DNA of 64,000 nucleotides from positions 11,322,636 to 11,386,635 of the forward strand of contig NC_087073.1 of assembly GCF_026151205.1 (NCBI RefSeq), in the 5' to 3' direction. Made by a program: the position numbers and the translations under genes. Below are positions 11,763 to 24,689 of the stretch, in pieces. Each line of letters begins with the position of its first letter. Positions within the stretch are counted from its first letter, which is position 1. This DNA is from Bolinopsis microptera (taxonomy: Eukaryota; Ctenophora; Tentaculata; Lobata; Bolinopsidae). Under the pieces are notes generated by a model. That model made no database searches, was not told the origin of the DNA, and saw only the letters and a list, made by a program, of their open reading frames with translations.

Positions 11763-12231
11763 TGTAATACAAACCGTCCTAGATTCTTATTGGCCCAAGC
11801 TACGTTACTGTAAAATCAAAAATGCTCCGCCAAGGCCGCTATTTCTTACGCGTGGAGCACTGTATCCAATCCCGATCAATTATAATTATAAACAGAAAAA
11901 TTCGAAATAGGCTATCACAATTTAAATTTAAATTTCGGCACATATAACATGGAATGATTCGAAAGACGCGACAGGACAGCGATCGTTTGGACGATCTGCG
12001 CTACAATTACCCAATTTACCAGTGCAGTGAATGTGCGTGACCATGTTGCATGTCAGTTTGACGTCTTTCGGACTTCGTAACGATCCAAAACCAACGGGAA
12101 ATGGAATCGTCCGCGCACAGACTCAGAAAAATAGCAACGTTTACGGAGATTGGTCGGAAGGCAAGCGGCTTCTGTCCCTTGATCTGATGGGTCCAATTGT
12201 AATCTGTACAGGTAGGACGGTTTGTATTACC
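11763..12231 (-). mobile_element. PIF/Harbinger-like miniature element, copy 2 (inverted)
   Basis: Reverse-oriented partner of the element at 10777-11337, with the same terminal sequence (one terminal change, TGTAATAC) and TAA on both sides. The outer flank TATTAGAATAA is shared in inverted form with copy 1, so the pair arose by inverted duplication including flanks rather than by two independent insertions. Confidence 0.72.
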
Positions 12232-12335
12232 TAACCCAAACCCTAACGTAACAACCCTAACCTCATCCCTAACCCTAACCTCATCCCTAGCCCTAACCCT
12301 AACACAAACCCTAACCCTAACCCTTACCCTAACTA
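12232..12335 (-). repeat. Telomere-like CCCTAA tract (right, C-rich strand forward)
   Basis: Degenerate CCCTAA repeats with the same kinds of variant (CCTCATCCCTAACC) as the left tract, in opposite orientation. The tract resumes briefly at 12940-12955 after a 606-bp insertion. Confidence 0.85.
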
Positions 12336-12939
12336 GGTAGTGCGCCATCGACGGTGAGCCGCGCGTGCCGACTGTAGGATGGTTTTTTAGCGCTAATTTC
12401 GGCCAGCACAATTTTCTTCAAACAAATAGATATTAAGTATCCTTCCCGACCTCTGATTGCAACAAAAATTGGAGAGCTTACTCATAGACTTACAAGGAAA
12501 GTGTCCGAAAAGTTTAAAGCATATCCAACAATCAAACATTATGTTACAGCTAAAAGCAGCGTATTTTGCCTCATTTTGATCACTATATCAACTCTGATAT
12601 CCACCAAATTTTTCGGACAGTTGTAAAAGCCCTATTGGAAGGTCGTCGCCAATTTTCAGAATGATCTCATACAAGGAACTGAAGATATATCCAAATAATA
12701 CGACAAAAATCAACGAATTTGGTCAAATTTGGTCAAATTTGGTCAAATTACGCGACTTTTACAGCTAAATTTGCTCCAAAAGCCGCGCACTATCAAATAT
12801 GGCACCTAGGCGAAACTCACTGATCTCTCCAAAAAGGTATAACAAATTTGGTATTGTGAAAATTCTCACAGTCTCTAGAAAACAATGGTACAAAAATTTT
12901 TAAAATCCGAGCAAGTTTATTTTTATGGTGCACCTCCTA
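12334..12939. mobile_element. Miniature inverted-repeat element inside the telomere-like tract
   Basis: Starts TAGGTAGTGCGCCAT and ends with the near-complement ATGGTGCACCTCCTA (12 of 15 match). It splits the CCCTAA tract: CCCTAAC lies on both sides, though that tandem context makes target-duplication length unclear. No protein is encoded. It is absent from the left half of the complex, so it inserted after the inverted duplication or was lost on the other side. Confidence 0.6.
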
Positions 12940-13033
12940 CCCTAACCCTAACGTTTACCCAAACCATACCGTCCCACTCGTACAGGTTTTAAAGATTCCC
13001 TGATCTGATCGCCGCCGGGGCTGCCACCTATGG

Positions 13034-13530
13034 TCCCCACTAACTCTGATGGGGCATGGGTCAGGTATGTCCCAACCCTTAAAAAGAAACTTTGATACTC
13101 ATGGGGCGGCCCACTCGTTAAAAAGAAATTTTGATACTCATGGGGCGGCCGACCCGTTAAAAAGAAATTTTGATACTCATGGGGCGGCCCACCCTCTGAA
13201 AATGTTTTTGATACTGATGGGGCATGGGTCAGGTATGTCCCACCCGTTAAAAAGAAATGTTGATACTCATGGGGCGGCCCACCCGTTAAAAAGAAATTTT
13301 GATACTCATGGGGCGGCCCACCCGTTAAAAAGAAATTTTGATATTCATGGGGCGGCCCACCCTCTGAAAATGTTTTTGATACTGATGGGGTATGGGTCAG
13401 GTATGTCCCACTCGTTAAAAAGAAATTTTGATACTCATGGGGCGGCCCACCCGTTAAAAAGAAATTTTGATACTCATGGGGCGGCCCACCCTCTGAAAGT
13501 GTTTTTGATACTGATGGGGCATGGGTCAGG
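13034..13530 (-). repeat. Satellite block A in reverse orientation
   Basis: Reverse complement of the array at 9918-10575, including the 39-bp monomers and the long variant. The boundary region (12945-13033) mirrors 10576-10690, including CCGCCGGGGCTGCC and the ACCATACCGTCCCACTCG segment. Confidence 0.93.
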
Positions 13531-13540
13531 AGTAGTATGA

Positions 13541-13877
13541 CTATGCCGGGCCAGACTCATTTCGAGAACAGTGGATTTCAGGCGGAAATAGGGTGTTTTG
13601 AAAATCTGACATATAAATTTGTGTGTAAAAAAGGATGTAATTGGTTTCCGGGTTAACCCTAGGTAGCTGGATTGAGTGAGCTTTCCGGGTATGGTAACCC
13701 TAGTCAACCCTAGCTAGAATGGGGAATGTATGTTCTCAAAATATTTGCTGTATAGTTCCGGGTTATATAGGATATGTGTAGGAAGTGTGGCCTTGAAATT
13801 TTTACGTGCTCAACAGTTTGAGATCTGACAGTAATGTGTTTGAATAGGAGCTGTTGAGCTAACCCTAATTAGTAGAG
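13541..13877. other. No gene; scattered telomere-like fragments
   Basis: Contains isolated AACCCTAG and AACCCTAA pieces (near 13652, 13690 and 13860), otherwise nothing recognised. It separates the inverted satellite complex from the 12-kb palindrome. Confidence 0.5.
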
Positions 13878-14384
13878 CTATATTAAATTGGGAAAGTGGG
13901 AACATTAATCAATCTTCTGCATTTAATTGGACTGTCGTACAGTGGTCACGATAAAATACATTGGAGTAATTTACACAAGATTGTTACAGTGCATTCGGGG
14001 GCTTTGCTTAGACTGATTTATTTTCCGGACAGTTTCTTGGAAGTTCAATTAAAAACAGTGCAAGTAGAGAGTAATCTTCATGAGATTTAAATTGGTACTA
14101 TTTTATTTGTGTTGTAGGAAGATTTTCGTTTTCACTTTGATACATTGGTATGGATTTTATATGCTGATTAAAGATTACCGATTAAAGAATGTTTAAATGT
14201 ACAATTCGAAAACTGTGTACATCATATGAGAGTTAACCTGTCTTCTCATTTTCAACTCTTAACTGAAAGTGACATGTCAGAAAACATGAGTCGTCTTGTA
14301 TAATGATACAAACATATATAATAATATGATTTTCACGTTAAGTAGTCAGCTTGACCTTGATTGGTTGCAGACAATGTTAAATGT

Positions 14385-15230
14385 GGATTGTGATACCGAG
14401 TTAATCTTTATTTTAAGTGCTATCACTAATTAGGTACCAATCAGATATGAATCCTAAAATTTGGACTGCAGCCACAAACCGCTCGCATCCTGATTGGCCG
14501 CGGTATTAACGATAAAGCCGCCCCATTTCAGAGCCAATCAATATATGACACTCACACCGGGCCCACCATTTATGAGGTTTCTCGATAAGTTTATTAGCAT
14601 TATTAGACAAGTTGTTAAAATACATTAAAATTCCTTTGACAGATATTATATCAATATTTTCCTAGTCTGTTCATAGTTGCGAGATTGTAACTATGTCTTG
14701 CTGTTGCTGAGGGGACAATAAAGTCACGCGGTCCGCAGCTCAAAAACTTGCCCTCAAAAATATATGAGGGCACGGTTATGGGTGGTCTTCGTAGGTCGCG
14801 AGTCAAAATTTACTTTTGAAAAACTTCTTGTGAGGTGTTTTGAAGCCAACTTAATGTCTAAAGAGGATGAAATCTATGACTAGCACTACCTGAATAGGAT
14901 TTTATCGATCGGTTTATCTCAGATTTTCGATATCTCACTTCCTTTTTCGCAGGTGACCGAAACGTACACCGCCATTCTCTCGTAAAGGCGAGTACAACTC
15001 TCTACTGAAACAAGAGCTGTGCGACACATGATTATCCTTGGATGATGGGTTTGTTTCTGGGAAACGCCCTAACGATGCTTTAAAACGATAGGAATCTGAA
15101 AAGGTTTATGAAATATTATTGAAAACTTGTCCCCAGCACTTCGTTGAAGTCGCGAGATTCGATATCCATAAAAGTTAATGTGCAAAAATTACTAGCAAAA
15201 GTGCCCTCAGCGCGGGGGGGTGCTTATGTA
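14385..15230 (+). repeat. Dispersed repeat R, copy 1
   Basis: An 840-bp segment that also occurs in the right palindrome arm (about 24690-25540, reversed) and a third time at 26575-27415. It includes a small hairpin, GCCCTCAAAAATATATGAGGGC. No protein recognised. Confidence 0.75.
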
Positions 15231-15589
15231 ATGAATAAGTATTGTGACGATGTTTTTATCATTGACCGAATTTGATAATTCTGAAAAATAGTGTGAAATG
15301 TACTTACAATCTTTAGTAGATACACATAGATTTATTAATGATGTGTAGTTATATTTGTTTGTTTGACCGATTCAATGCTTTACTTCACTCGAACTAATTA
15401 CAAGCCTGAGCCATTTTCGCAATCTTTTTTGCTTTTTTACATGGTCGATCATTTATAGGGATATAATTTGATATCAAATTATACTTAGCATTTTCACGGG
15501 TTAAAGGTAGGTACTATGTATTGATCTTTGATTAAGGTCCACATCCAGAAAAGTTTCAAAATTCCTTGTGCGTTACATACTTTGGTTAC

Positions 15590-16650
15590 TTTGGTGTGCT
15601 TCATAAGGAATCATCTATCGGGTATCAGGAGTTGTTGACCCACCGGACAGCGAGATCGCTGCCTTTATTAACTCCATCCAGTATACGAATTTCCCATTCC
15701 GACAGCTGTATCCTGCCACTAGCGGCTCCTCAGGGAATGATATTCAAAACGTTGTATGTATTTCTTTATAGTGCAGGGGGATTTTTGCTAGTATGCAGTT
15801 TGGTTGGGATTAAGTTTCACAAGCAGGTCCCAAATTACTGGCAAATGAATTGTCATAGCGCCGTTTGGTTGCGTCGATGCTAGATTTATTCAGAGGGAAT
15901 AACTGCTTTTGGCCATGTCGGAGTGTTGCAGAGAACTTGCAGATGTTGGACATTCATTTGGCACCTTGCGTGCAGCACTTTCCATATGAGGTCTGATGTC
16001 AGTATATTCGTTTCTCTCCGTGCAACGACATCAAAATTTTAAGCCTGAGTCTCTGCCAGTAGTTAGATGCTGTAGGCCGTCTATTGTCTCGTCGTGAAGT
16101 GCGCTGAAACCCTTCCAGTTGTTGGACGTCCGTATTCTTGGAATATTTAATAAGGGGCAACGTACTCGAGGTGGCTTCTGATGAGAGATTTGTAAAGGGT
16201 CATCCTGTGACTTTGTTCTCGTTTTATAAAGCACTCAGAACCCAGCAGCAACTTTACGAAAGCACGTTCGGCTATAAGGGTAAACGTGGGGCTCCAGGAT
16301 ACTGTAAGTCAAGCGAAAACCATCACCCCTAAATCTTTACCACTTTAGGAGGGTTAAACATGTTGCGTCCGAGACTTGGTTCCTTGGGTTAGGATGGCAA
16401 AAGGGTGGTCTAGCAGTGTTTTGAGGGACAATGTTTGAGGACAAGCAGCTCAACTTTATCTTCGTGAAGTGCCATGTTGTTGCTTTTGCCCACTTATCGA
16501 CACAGTTGAGATCATGCTGTATATCTGAGCATCTGTTAGACTATAGATGGTGCCGTACAATTCGGGTATCATAGACTGAAATAAAAACCTGATGATTGTC
16601 ATCAGTTTCCAACTTAAAGATTTTGTTATGCCCCCCTAACTCATAACTGC
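15590..16650 (-). pseudogene. LINE (CR1/L2/jockey-like) reverse transcriptase C-terminal fragment, left arm
   Basis: Reading the minus strand gives broken frames with the order typical of a LINE ORF2 C-terminus: DIQHDLN..VDKWAKATTWHF near 16500, and VVKDLGV-like sequence near 16330. Further downstream come a zone matching SHLEYC..W and IDGLQHLNYWQRL, and finally an NGNSLLDWS-like tail near 15640. Many frameshifts interrupt it. It encoded the polymerase that copies the element's RNA at the target site. The 5' part (endonuclease, early RT) is missing, as usual for truncated LINEs. The mirror copy is at 23300-24320. Confidence 0.7.
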
Positions 16651-17220
16651 CAACATTTCCACTAACTGTAGTTATTTTGTGATCAGAAGAATTTACAAAG
16701 TCTCTCAGAACTTTCATTACTTTCGAATTATCTTTATATATAGAAACTCTGCACCCATCGTCAGAAGGTGAGAAGTTAAACTTCCTCTGAAAAATAGGTT
16801 TTTCGGAATTCCACGACTCAGCGTGAGAGCATTCTTTATGTTGTCCCGGGAATTTTGAAGATAATGTGGGAAATTCAGTGTCTTTTGATACTAATTTGAA
16901 TTAGATTTTTCATTTCTGAGAAAGCTGTTCACTTAAAGGACTTAAGTATTCAATGACTCCTATAGCATAAGTATTACGTATGTGATTGTGTAGGTGATGT
17001 TAAACTGTGGTACGTGAAGGCATTCCATGTAACGCCCTGGCAAACTTTTAAACTTTCATACAAACCATAGTAAACCATTTGCATGGTTTGTTCTCATTCT
17101 CTTGATTCCAACATGCCATTGGCGTCCATGCAACAGTGGTTCAAAAAGGTCATTTCGTATACGTAAGTGGAGCACCTTAATTCTTTATTTGAAGATTCTT
17201 CCTAATATTGAATAGGCATT

Positions 17221-19200
17221 TTGTTACTTACACCACTTTATCTAGATGAAACATGCTGTTCACTTCTAATCGGAGTCACACTGTTGGTTTGTTTCCTGAT
17301 TTATACTTCATGTGAAAACTTAGCCTTGAAAGAAACGTTATATCACATTCCCAGTCTCCCATTCCCAATATCTGGAAATGGTACTTCGAACACACTACGG
17401 CAAACAAAAAAGTGGTTGGAGGCTTGGCGGGACGGGTTTTGATTTCGCAGTTCTGTTGAAAGCTCGCTCCGAAAGAAACTTGGGGTATGACACGTATGTT
17501 TTGTAGTATTTTTGGGGGAAGTATAATTTACACACTTCGCGTGCCAGTAATTGCTAAGGTGCTTAGTGATCATAGGCCTTTATGAAAAAGAAAGCCCGAG
17601 GAAACGGGTTGTGTTATGTTGCTGGCGTCAGAGTTTTTGGACTCAAACGGAATCCTAACCGAGCCCGGAACCGAGAAATGGTATCTAAAACGGGAAAATG
17701 ATGGATCCGGGGCATTCCAAAAAGAAGTTCCTCCGAATTTTGATGGCGATATAACGAAAAGTGCTGAGAAATGTGTCAGTTTTGGAATGGATAACAAGAC
17801 AGAAGACCATAGATATTTACATGCTCATGAATTGAGTTGCATAGAAGTTGTTTGTTCTTGTGGATTTGACCTGAAAGAGGATTTTATTATGGCCGAAGAT
17901 TAAAACTGATAAAGCTGTCGCTGATGTGTTTGATCGATTTTTGGCACTTTCAATTCTGGAATCTTTAACCTTTCCGTTGCCATGGAAGTTTTAGGTCCGA
18001 GAAAAGGGTTGAAGGAGTCCAATGGTTTGTTAAGAGGTATGATGAAGGGAACATCTTTCAGTAAGATTAGAGCAAGATCACCAAAGACCCTGACGCTCTC
18101 CAATGACATCTTAGACCTATTATCCGATGAGGTTTGAATATAATATAAGATTGTTCACCTACTCAACATTTAAAACTGGTATTGTATCTTTTTCGTGTTT
18201 GTGATATCAAGTTGACTGATAAACATAATATAATAATATAGGTTAAAGCATGCCACGTTTTATTTGTTTTCATGGGAAAAACTATGCGGGTTCCATATTA
18301 ATTAAAAGGAGATTTTTATCCAGGGAACATGACTGGAGAGGAGTTTCAATGGATTGTACATCATTGATGCTTTCTTTGTGTTCAGGAGCCGGTATGGAAA
18401 ACTACTGCTATTACATTGTCTACCCTCATCTGGTTGTTACTTAAAACACCCCGAGATATCTCTGAAAGTGGTTGGCGAGGTACTTAGCTAGTTTCACCTC
18501 CCTGGTATGAATTCAAATAGTCATGGTTTAACTATCGTCAATATTGTTGTAACTGTTGATTTGTATCCTGCAAGGTGATATCAATATTTGCTGGCTTTTC
18601 TATTTCCGGTCACGGAAGTATACGGAAGCAAAGAAACTTTAGATTATGATGACTTGATAAGTTTGGTGTACCTTGAACAATGTATTAAAGAGTGTCTGAG
18701 AATGCACCCTCCAGCAGATACTTCTCGAGTGTGTTCTACAAAGTGATGAAACAGTGGCGGGTCTCCTTATTCCAAAGGTGTTCCACCCTTTCTACTTATT
18801 TTCTTTATTTAATCTCCAAACAAACATAAGATACCACTATATGGCTAAGATGGACGAATTAAATTTATTTGTCTTTTTTTTCAGGAGCTATAGTGATGTT
18901 ACCCACAGAAGCTGGTTCACATTTAGAGGAATTCGGTCAGATCCATACACATTTGATCCGGACAGATTCGCTCCTGGCAAGAAAATAGAGCCCTTCACTT
19001 ACTTTCCGTTTTACGGCTGGACCCCGAATGGTATGGTAAAACAATTTCGCATTATGGAGGGCAAAAGTTGTTCTGGCTAAGTCTGTACCACACTTTTCAG
19101 TTTTATGTCCATATCCTGAGGAAATGAAACTTGAGAAGATCAATACCTTGACTGCTAAACCAAGAAATGGGGTTTTTGTGGGGATAGCTAAACTAGATCT
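17221..19200 (+). pseudogene. CYP46A1-like cytochrome P450, left palindrome arm (frameshifted)
   Basis: P450 mono-oxygenases of the CYP46 type hydroxylate sterols at the ER membrane. From 5' to 3': a hydrophobic N-terminal anchor near 17260-17320 (IGVTLLVCFLIYTS); PGTEKWYLKR near 17660; and CGFDLKEDF near 17860. The I-helix GAGMETTAITL lies near 18390 (GT/AG borders visible nearby) and the K-helix ECLRMHPPA near 18690. The last exon, from about 18884, has FDPDRFAPGKKIEPFTYFPF and then PYPEEMKLEKINTLTAKPRN. Its order and wording follow human CYP46A1. Single-base frameshifts break almost every exon, and the heme loop reads NGMVKQF with no Cys ligand, whereas the mirror copy reads CIGK. Either a pseudogene or error-rich sequence over a real gene. 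Confidence 0.78.
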
Positions 19201-20640
19201 CATGGGGAGTGCATTGTTTTCCCCTAGACTGAGTTTAAGTAATTTTATGGTATTTAGTTAAAACTTAAACCTTAGGTACATTCTAGCACCATACATGATA
19301 GGAAAATATATAATGATTATTGTTACAATATCAGTCTATTTAGCGGTTAGTTTTAGCATATTTTATTTCAGAAAGTTATGTTTCATTCGTTTTATTGAGT
19401 TTATCAGATAAATTTCAGACTTTGATTAAATTATTCTCGTTTCGTATCTTCTTTAAAGTAAGAAAGACAGTTTTAGTGTTTAAATTTTACGAACTTTAGT
19501 AGTGTATTAATCCTGTTTTTTAAAAGTTAGAAAATTTTGCTTATAGTATGTCAAATAAAAAATAGAAATAACCAGCAAATAAGTTGTATAACCTTATAAA
19601 CGTATCTTGATATAGATCAACTTACTCAATTACATAATCAGAGTAGTGAGCTGGGTTATCTTCTCAAAATTGCTCATGAAACCTTATTACGCCAATTAAT
19701 TAATTATATAATATAATTATCTATATCATTTTAAACTTGTAGAAAATTTCCCCGGCAACGGGGACTAGGAAGAAAAAACACCGAAATCGACCTCAAACTG
19801 AACCTCTGGTGATGCACAAACCCAGCTCGCATTGGAGTTGAAACCCTCGCCACTTTTAGCAGGGGTGTAGAAAAAGGATAGGAATAGGACTATTGCAATA
19901 TTCTAACGATTATATAACTCTCACTTCCGACGTTAATTATAAAAAATCTAAAGCCATAAATCAAATTCTAAGAATGCTATAGCCTATTCCTATCCTCTTT
20001 TCTACAACACTGATAAAAATGGCGAGGTTTCAACTCCATTTGCGAGCTGGGTTTGGCATCACTCCAGCGGGTTCCATTTTGAGGTCGATTTTCGTGTTTT
20101 TTCTTCTATTGTCCCGTTGCCGGGGAAATTTTCGTCGTCAATGTTTAAAATATAATATAGATAGATTAAGTATAGAATGTAATTAATTGCGTAATAGGTT
20201 TCATGAGCAATTTTGAGAAGATAACCCAGCTCTCACTAATCTGAGATTGTAATTGAGTCAATTGATCTATACATGATATCTGTTATAAGGTTATACAACT
20301 TATTTTGTGGTTATTTCATATTTTATTTGAAATACACTATGACAATAATATCTAACTTTTAAAAAACCAATTTACACTCTAAAGTTCGTTATAAAATTTA
20401 AACAACTAAACCTGTTCTTCCTTACTTTAAAGAAGTAGATACGAAACGGAGATAATTAGTTAAAACAGTCTGAAATTTATGATAAACGTCAATAAAAGAA
20501 TGAACCATAACTTTTGAATAAAAATTATGATAAAACTAACGCTTAAAATAGAACAGATATTGTAAAAATATTCATATCATATATTTTCCTATCATGTATG
20601 GTGCCAATGACATGTTACCTAGTTTAAGTTTTAACTAATA
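19201..20640. other. Palindrome centre, non-coding
   Basis: AT-rich sequence mirrored about a point near 19950. No protein or RNA gene is recognised. The central 95 bp (19889-19983) are the least symmetric part but still pair weakly. Confidence 0.6.
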
Positions 20641-20649
20641 CCATTAAAA

Positions 20650-22660
20650 ATAGCCATTTAAAACTCAGTCGTAGGGGGAAAACCAATGCACTCCCCATGA
20701 GATCCTAGATAGCTATCCAACTAAAACCCCATTTCTTGGTTTAGAGTCAAGGTAGTGATCTTCCAAGTTCAGTTCTAGGGATATGATCATATAAAACTGA
20801 AAAGTGTGGTACAACTTAGCCAAGAACAACTTTTGCTCCATAATGGCGAATGTTTACCAATACATATTCGGGGTGTCCATGCCGTAAACGGAAGTAAGTG
20901 AGGGCTCTTTTTCTTGCCAGGAGCGAATCTGTCCGGATCAAATGTGTAAGTAATGACCAGAAATTCCTCTACATGTGAACAGCTTCTGTGGGTAACATCA
21001 CTATAGCTCCTGAAAAAAAGACAAAATATAAATTAATTCGTCTCTTAGCATATTGTGGTTTATCTTATGTTTGTTAGGAGATTAATAAAGAAAATAAAGT
21101 TGAAAGGGTGAACAACCCTTTTGGAATAAGGAGACCGCCACTGTTTATCACTTGTAAGAACCAACCACTCGAGACGTCATCTGGGCTGGGGGTGCATTCT
21201 CAGACCACTCTTTAATACATTGTTCAAGGTAACCAACTTATTCAGTATCATAATCTAAAGTTCTTTGCTTCCGTATTCTTCGTGCTGACTAGAGAAAGCA
21301 AGCAAATTATTGAATCTCCTTGCAGGATACAACTCAACCATTTACAACAATATGTGACGATAGTTAATCATGAACAGTTTGAAATGTTCATTACCAGGTT
21401 AGGTGAAACTTAATAAGTACTCGGCAACCACTTTCTGAGATATCTCGGGGTGTTTAAGAAAGCAACCAGATGAGGGTTTTGACATTGTAATAGCAGTAGT
21501 TTCCATACCGGCTACCATGAGATCACAAAGAATCATCTGATGTCATCCATTGAAACTTCACTCTCCAATCATGTTCCCTGGATAAAAATCTCCTTTTAAT
21601 TAAATGGAAACCCATCATAGTTTTTCCATGAAAAACAAATAAAACGTGGCATATGCTTTAACTTATATTATTATTATTATGTTTTATCATCAACTGATAT
21701 CACAAACAAGAAAAAAGATACATACCAGTTGTTAATGTTGATAGGTGAACATTTATATTATATCAACCTCGGATCAATATGGTCTAAGATGTCATTGGAG
21801 ATGCCGTCAGGGGGTTTCTTTGGTGATCTTTCTAATGCTGACTGAAAGATGTTCCTTCATCATAACTCTTAACAAACCATTGGCTCCTTCAACCTCTTTT
21901 TATCGGACCAAAAACTTCCATGGCAACGGAAAGGTAAAGAATTCCAGAATGAAAGTGCGAAAATATCAAACACATCAGCGACAGCTGTATTCAGTTTTTG
22001 AATCTTCGGCATAATTAAAATCATCTTTCAGGTCAAATCCACATGAACAAAACAACTTCTAATGCAAACTCTTATTCATGAGGCAGTAAATATTCTATGG
22101 TCTTCTGGTCCTTGTTTCTTCCAATTACTGACACATTTTCTCTGCACTTTTCGTTATATCGCCCATTCAAAATGCGGAGGAAAGGACTTCTTTTGGAATG
22201 CCGGATCCATCATTTTCCGTTTATCGATACCCATTTCTCGGTGCCGGGATCGGTTAGGAATCAGTTTGGTCCAAAAAACTCTGTCGCCAGCAACATAACA
22301 CAATCCCGTTTTCCTCGGGCTTTCTTTCATAAAGGTTCTATGGATCCACTAAGCACTTAGCAATTACTGAAACGCGATGTGTGTAAATTATACTTCCCCC
22401 AAAAATATACAAAACATACGTGTCAACCCAAGTTCTTTCGGAGAGCTTCGAACAGAACTGCGAAATCGCAAACCCTTCCCTCCAAGCTCCAACCTCTTTT
22501 TTTGTATTGCAGTAGTGTGTCCGAAGTACCATTTCCAGGATATTGGGATGGGGTACTGGAAAGATTGATAGAAACGTTTTCTTTCAAGGTAAGTTTTCAC
22601 ATGAAGATAAAAATCAGGAAACAAACAACAGGTGACTCCGATATAGATAGTGAACAGCAT
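20650..22660 (-). pseudogene. CYP46A1-like cytochrome P450, right palindrome arm (frameshifted)
   Basis: Mirror of the gene at 17221-19200. It starts with an N-terminal membrane segment at 22660 (MLFTIYIGVTCCLFPDFYLH, then QYPIPISWKWYFG). The middle exons, including the PGTEKW zone near 22240, are all broken by indels. The heme-binding segment near 20840-20900 reads CIGKH in one frame, so the cysteine ligand missing from the other arm is present here. The frameshifts lie at different positions from those in the left arm. That pattern is expected if both copies derive from one intact gene read with errors, or from two independently decaying copies. Confidence 0.75.
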
Positions 22661-23299
22661 GTTTCCTCTCGATAAGGTTGGTTAGTAACAAATTTGCCTT
22701 ATAAAATATCGGAGAACGTCAAATAAAGAAATTAAGTGCTCCACTTACGGAATACGAAATGAACCTTGTTGAACCACTGTTGCATTGGACGCCCAATGGC
22801 ATGTAAGAGATCATAAATGATATCAAATGGCAAATGGTTACTATGGTTTGTATGAACGTTTAAAAGTTTGCCAGTGACTTTACAGGAATGCATTCACGTG
22901 ACCCAGTTTACCAACCTACACAAGTCACATACATATTACTTTTGCCTATAGGTAGTCTGTAATACTTAAGTCTTAAGGTGAACAGCTTTCTCAGACAATG
23001 AAATCTAATGCAAATTTAGTTCAATAGGACACGGATTCCAAAGTAATCTATAGAAATCCGGGTAACATAAAGATGCTCTCACTCTGAGTCGTGGATTTCG
23101 AAAAAACCTATTTTCAGGACAGTTTAACATATCACCTGCTGACGATGGCGTGCAGAGATTTCTAATATAAAGATAATTCTAAATTAAGAAGTTCGAGAGA
23201 TTTGTAAAATTCTACTGGATCAGCAAAATAAACTACAGTTAGTGGAAAATTGTTGGCAGTTAGAGTTAGGGCCATAACACAAAATCTTTAAGTTGGAAA

Positions 23300-24320
23300 C
23301 CTGATGGATCAATCATCAGGTTCTTTGCCGTCTTGATACCGAAAATGTACGGCCCATCTATGTCTAACAGATGACTCGATATTTCAGCATGCTCTCAACT
23401 GTGTCGATAAGGAGGGCAAATGCAACAACATGGCACTTCACGATGATAAATTTGAGCTGTCTTGTCTCTCAAACATTGTCCTCAAAAACCTTTGCTAGAC
23501 CCACCCATTTTTGCCATCCTAACACAAGTAATAGAAGTCTCGGACGGCAAAATGTTTATACCCTCTAAAGTGGTTAAAGATTTAGGGTGATTGTTTCAGC
23601 TTGACTTTTCAGTATCCTGGATTCCCCACCGTTACCCTTATAGCCGAACGTGCTCGTAAAGTTGCTGCTTGGTTCTGAGGTGCGTTTAAAACGAGGAAAC
23701 AAAGTACCATGCTGACCCCCCTTTACAAAATCTTCATCAGAAGCCCACCTCGAGTACTGTTTGCCCTTATGAAATATTTCCAAGAATCGGACCGTCCAAC
23801 AACTGGGAAGGGGTTTCAGCGCACGTTCCGACGAGAATAGATGGCCTACAGCATCTAAACTACTGGCAGAGACTCAACGGCCTTAAATTTGATGTCGTTT
23901 TTTGCAACGGAGGAGAGAACGATATACCATCATCCACATATGGAAAGTGCTGCGCACGGGCAAGTGCTCAAATGATGTCAACATCCAGTTCTCTGCAACA
24001 CTCCGAATGGCCAAAAGGCAGTTATTCCCACTGAATACACTAGCAGTTCAGCGCAACCAAACGCTATATGACAATTCATTCTGCAGTAATTGGACCTTCG
24101 AATGTGGAACTTAATCCCACCACAAACATTGCATACTATCGAAAATCCCCTGCACTTTAAAGAAATACTTACAACGTTTGTGAAATCCTTCCCGGAGAGC
24201 CTCTAGTGGCAGGATCACAGCTGTCGGAATGGAAATTTCGTTACTGGACTGGAGTAGAATAAAGCAGCGATCTGCTGTCCGGGTGGTCAAAACTTGAATG
24301 ACCGAAGAGGATACTATGAA
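23300..24320 (+). pseudogene. LINE (CR1/L2/jockey-like) reverse transcriptase C-terminal fragment, right arm
   Basis: Mirror of the left-arm fragment. Across shifted frames one can read ATTWHFTMINLSCL (about 23420), VVKDLGVIVS (23570), EAHLEYCLPL (23750), IDGLQHLNYWQRLN (23840) and SLQRRRERYTIIHIWKVL (23900-23960). Then come TLYDNSFCSNW (24065) and NEISI-type sequence near 24230. This succession matches the C-terminal part of CR1/L2/jockey-type LINE ORF2 proteins. The frame is broken many times. Confidence 0.75.
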
Positions 24321-24689
24321 GCACACAAAGTAACAATGTATGTAACTGCAAAGGAAATTTGAAACTTTTCTGGAATGTTGGGACCTTAATTCAAAGATCA
24401 TACATAGTACCTTTAACCCGTGAAAATGGCTAAGTATAATTTGATATCAAATTTAAGTATCTCTAAATATGATGACCATTTAAAAAAAGCGAAAAAAAAG
24501 CTTGCGAAAAATGGCTCAGGCTGTAAATTATTTCGCGTGAAAGTAAACATTGAATCGGTTCAAACAAACAAAATAATACGACATCATTAATAAAATCTAT
24601 TGTATCTACTAAAGGATAGTAAACATTTCACATATTTCAGATTAACAAATTCGTTCAGTGATAAAAAACTACAATACTTATTCATTACA

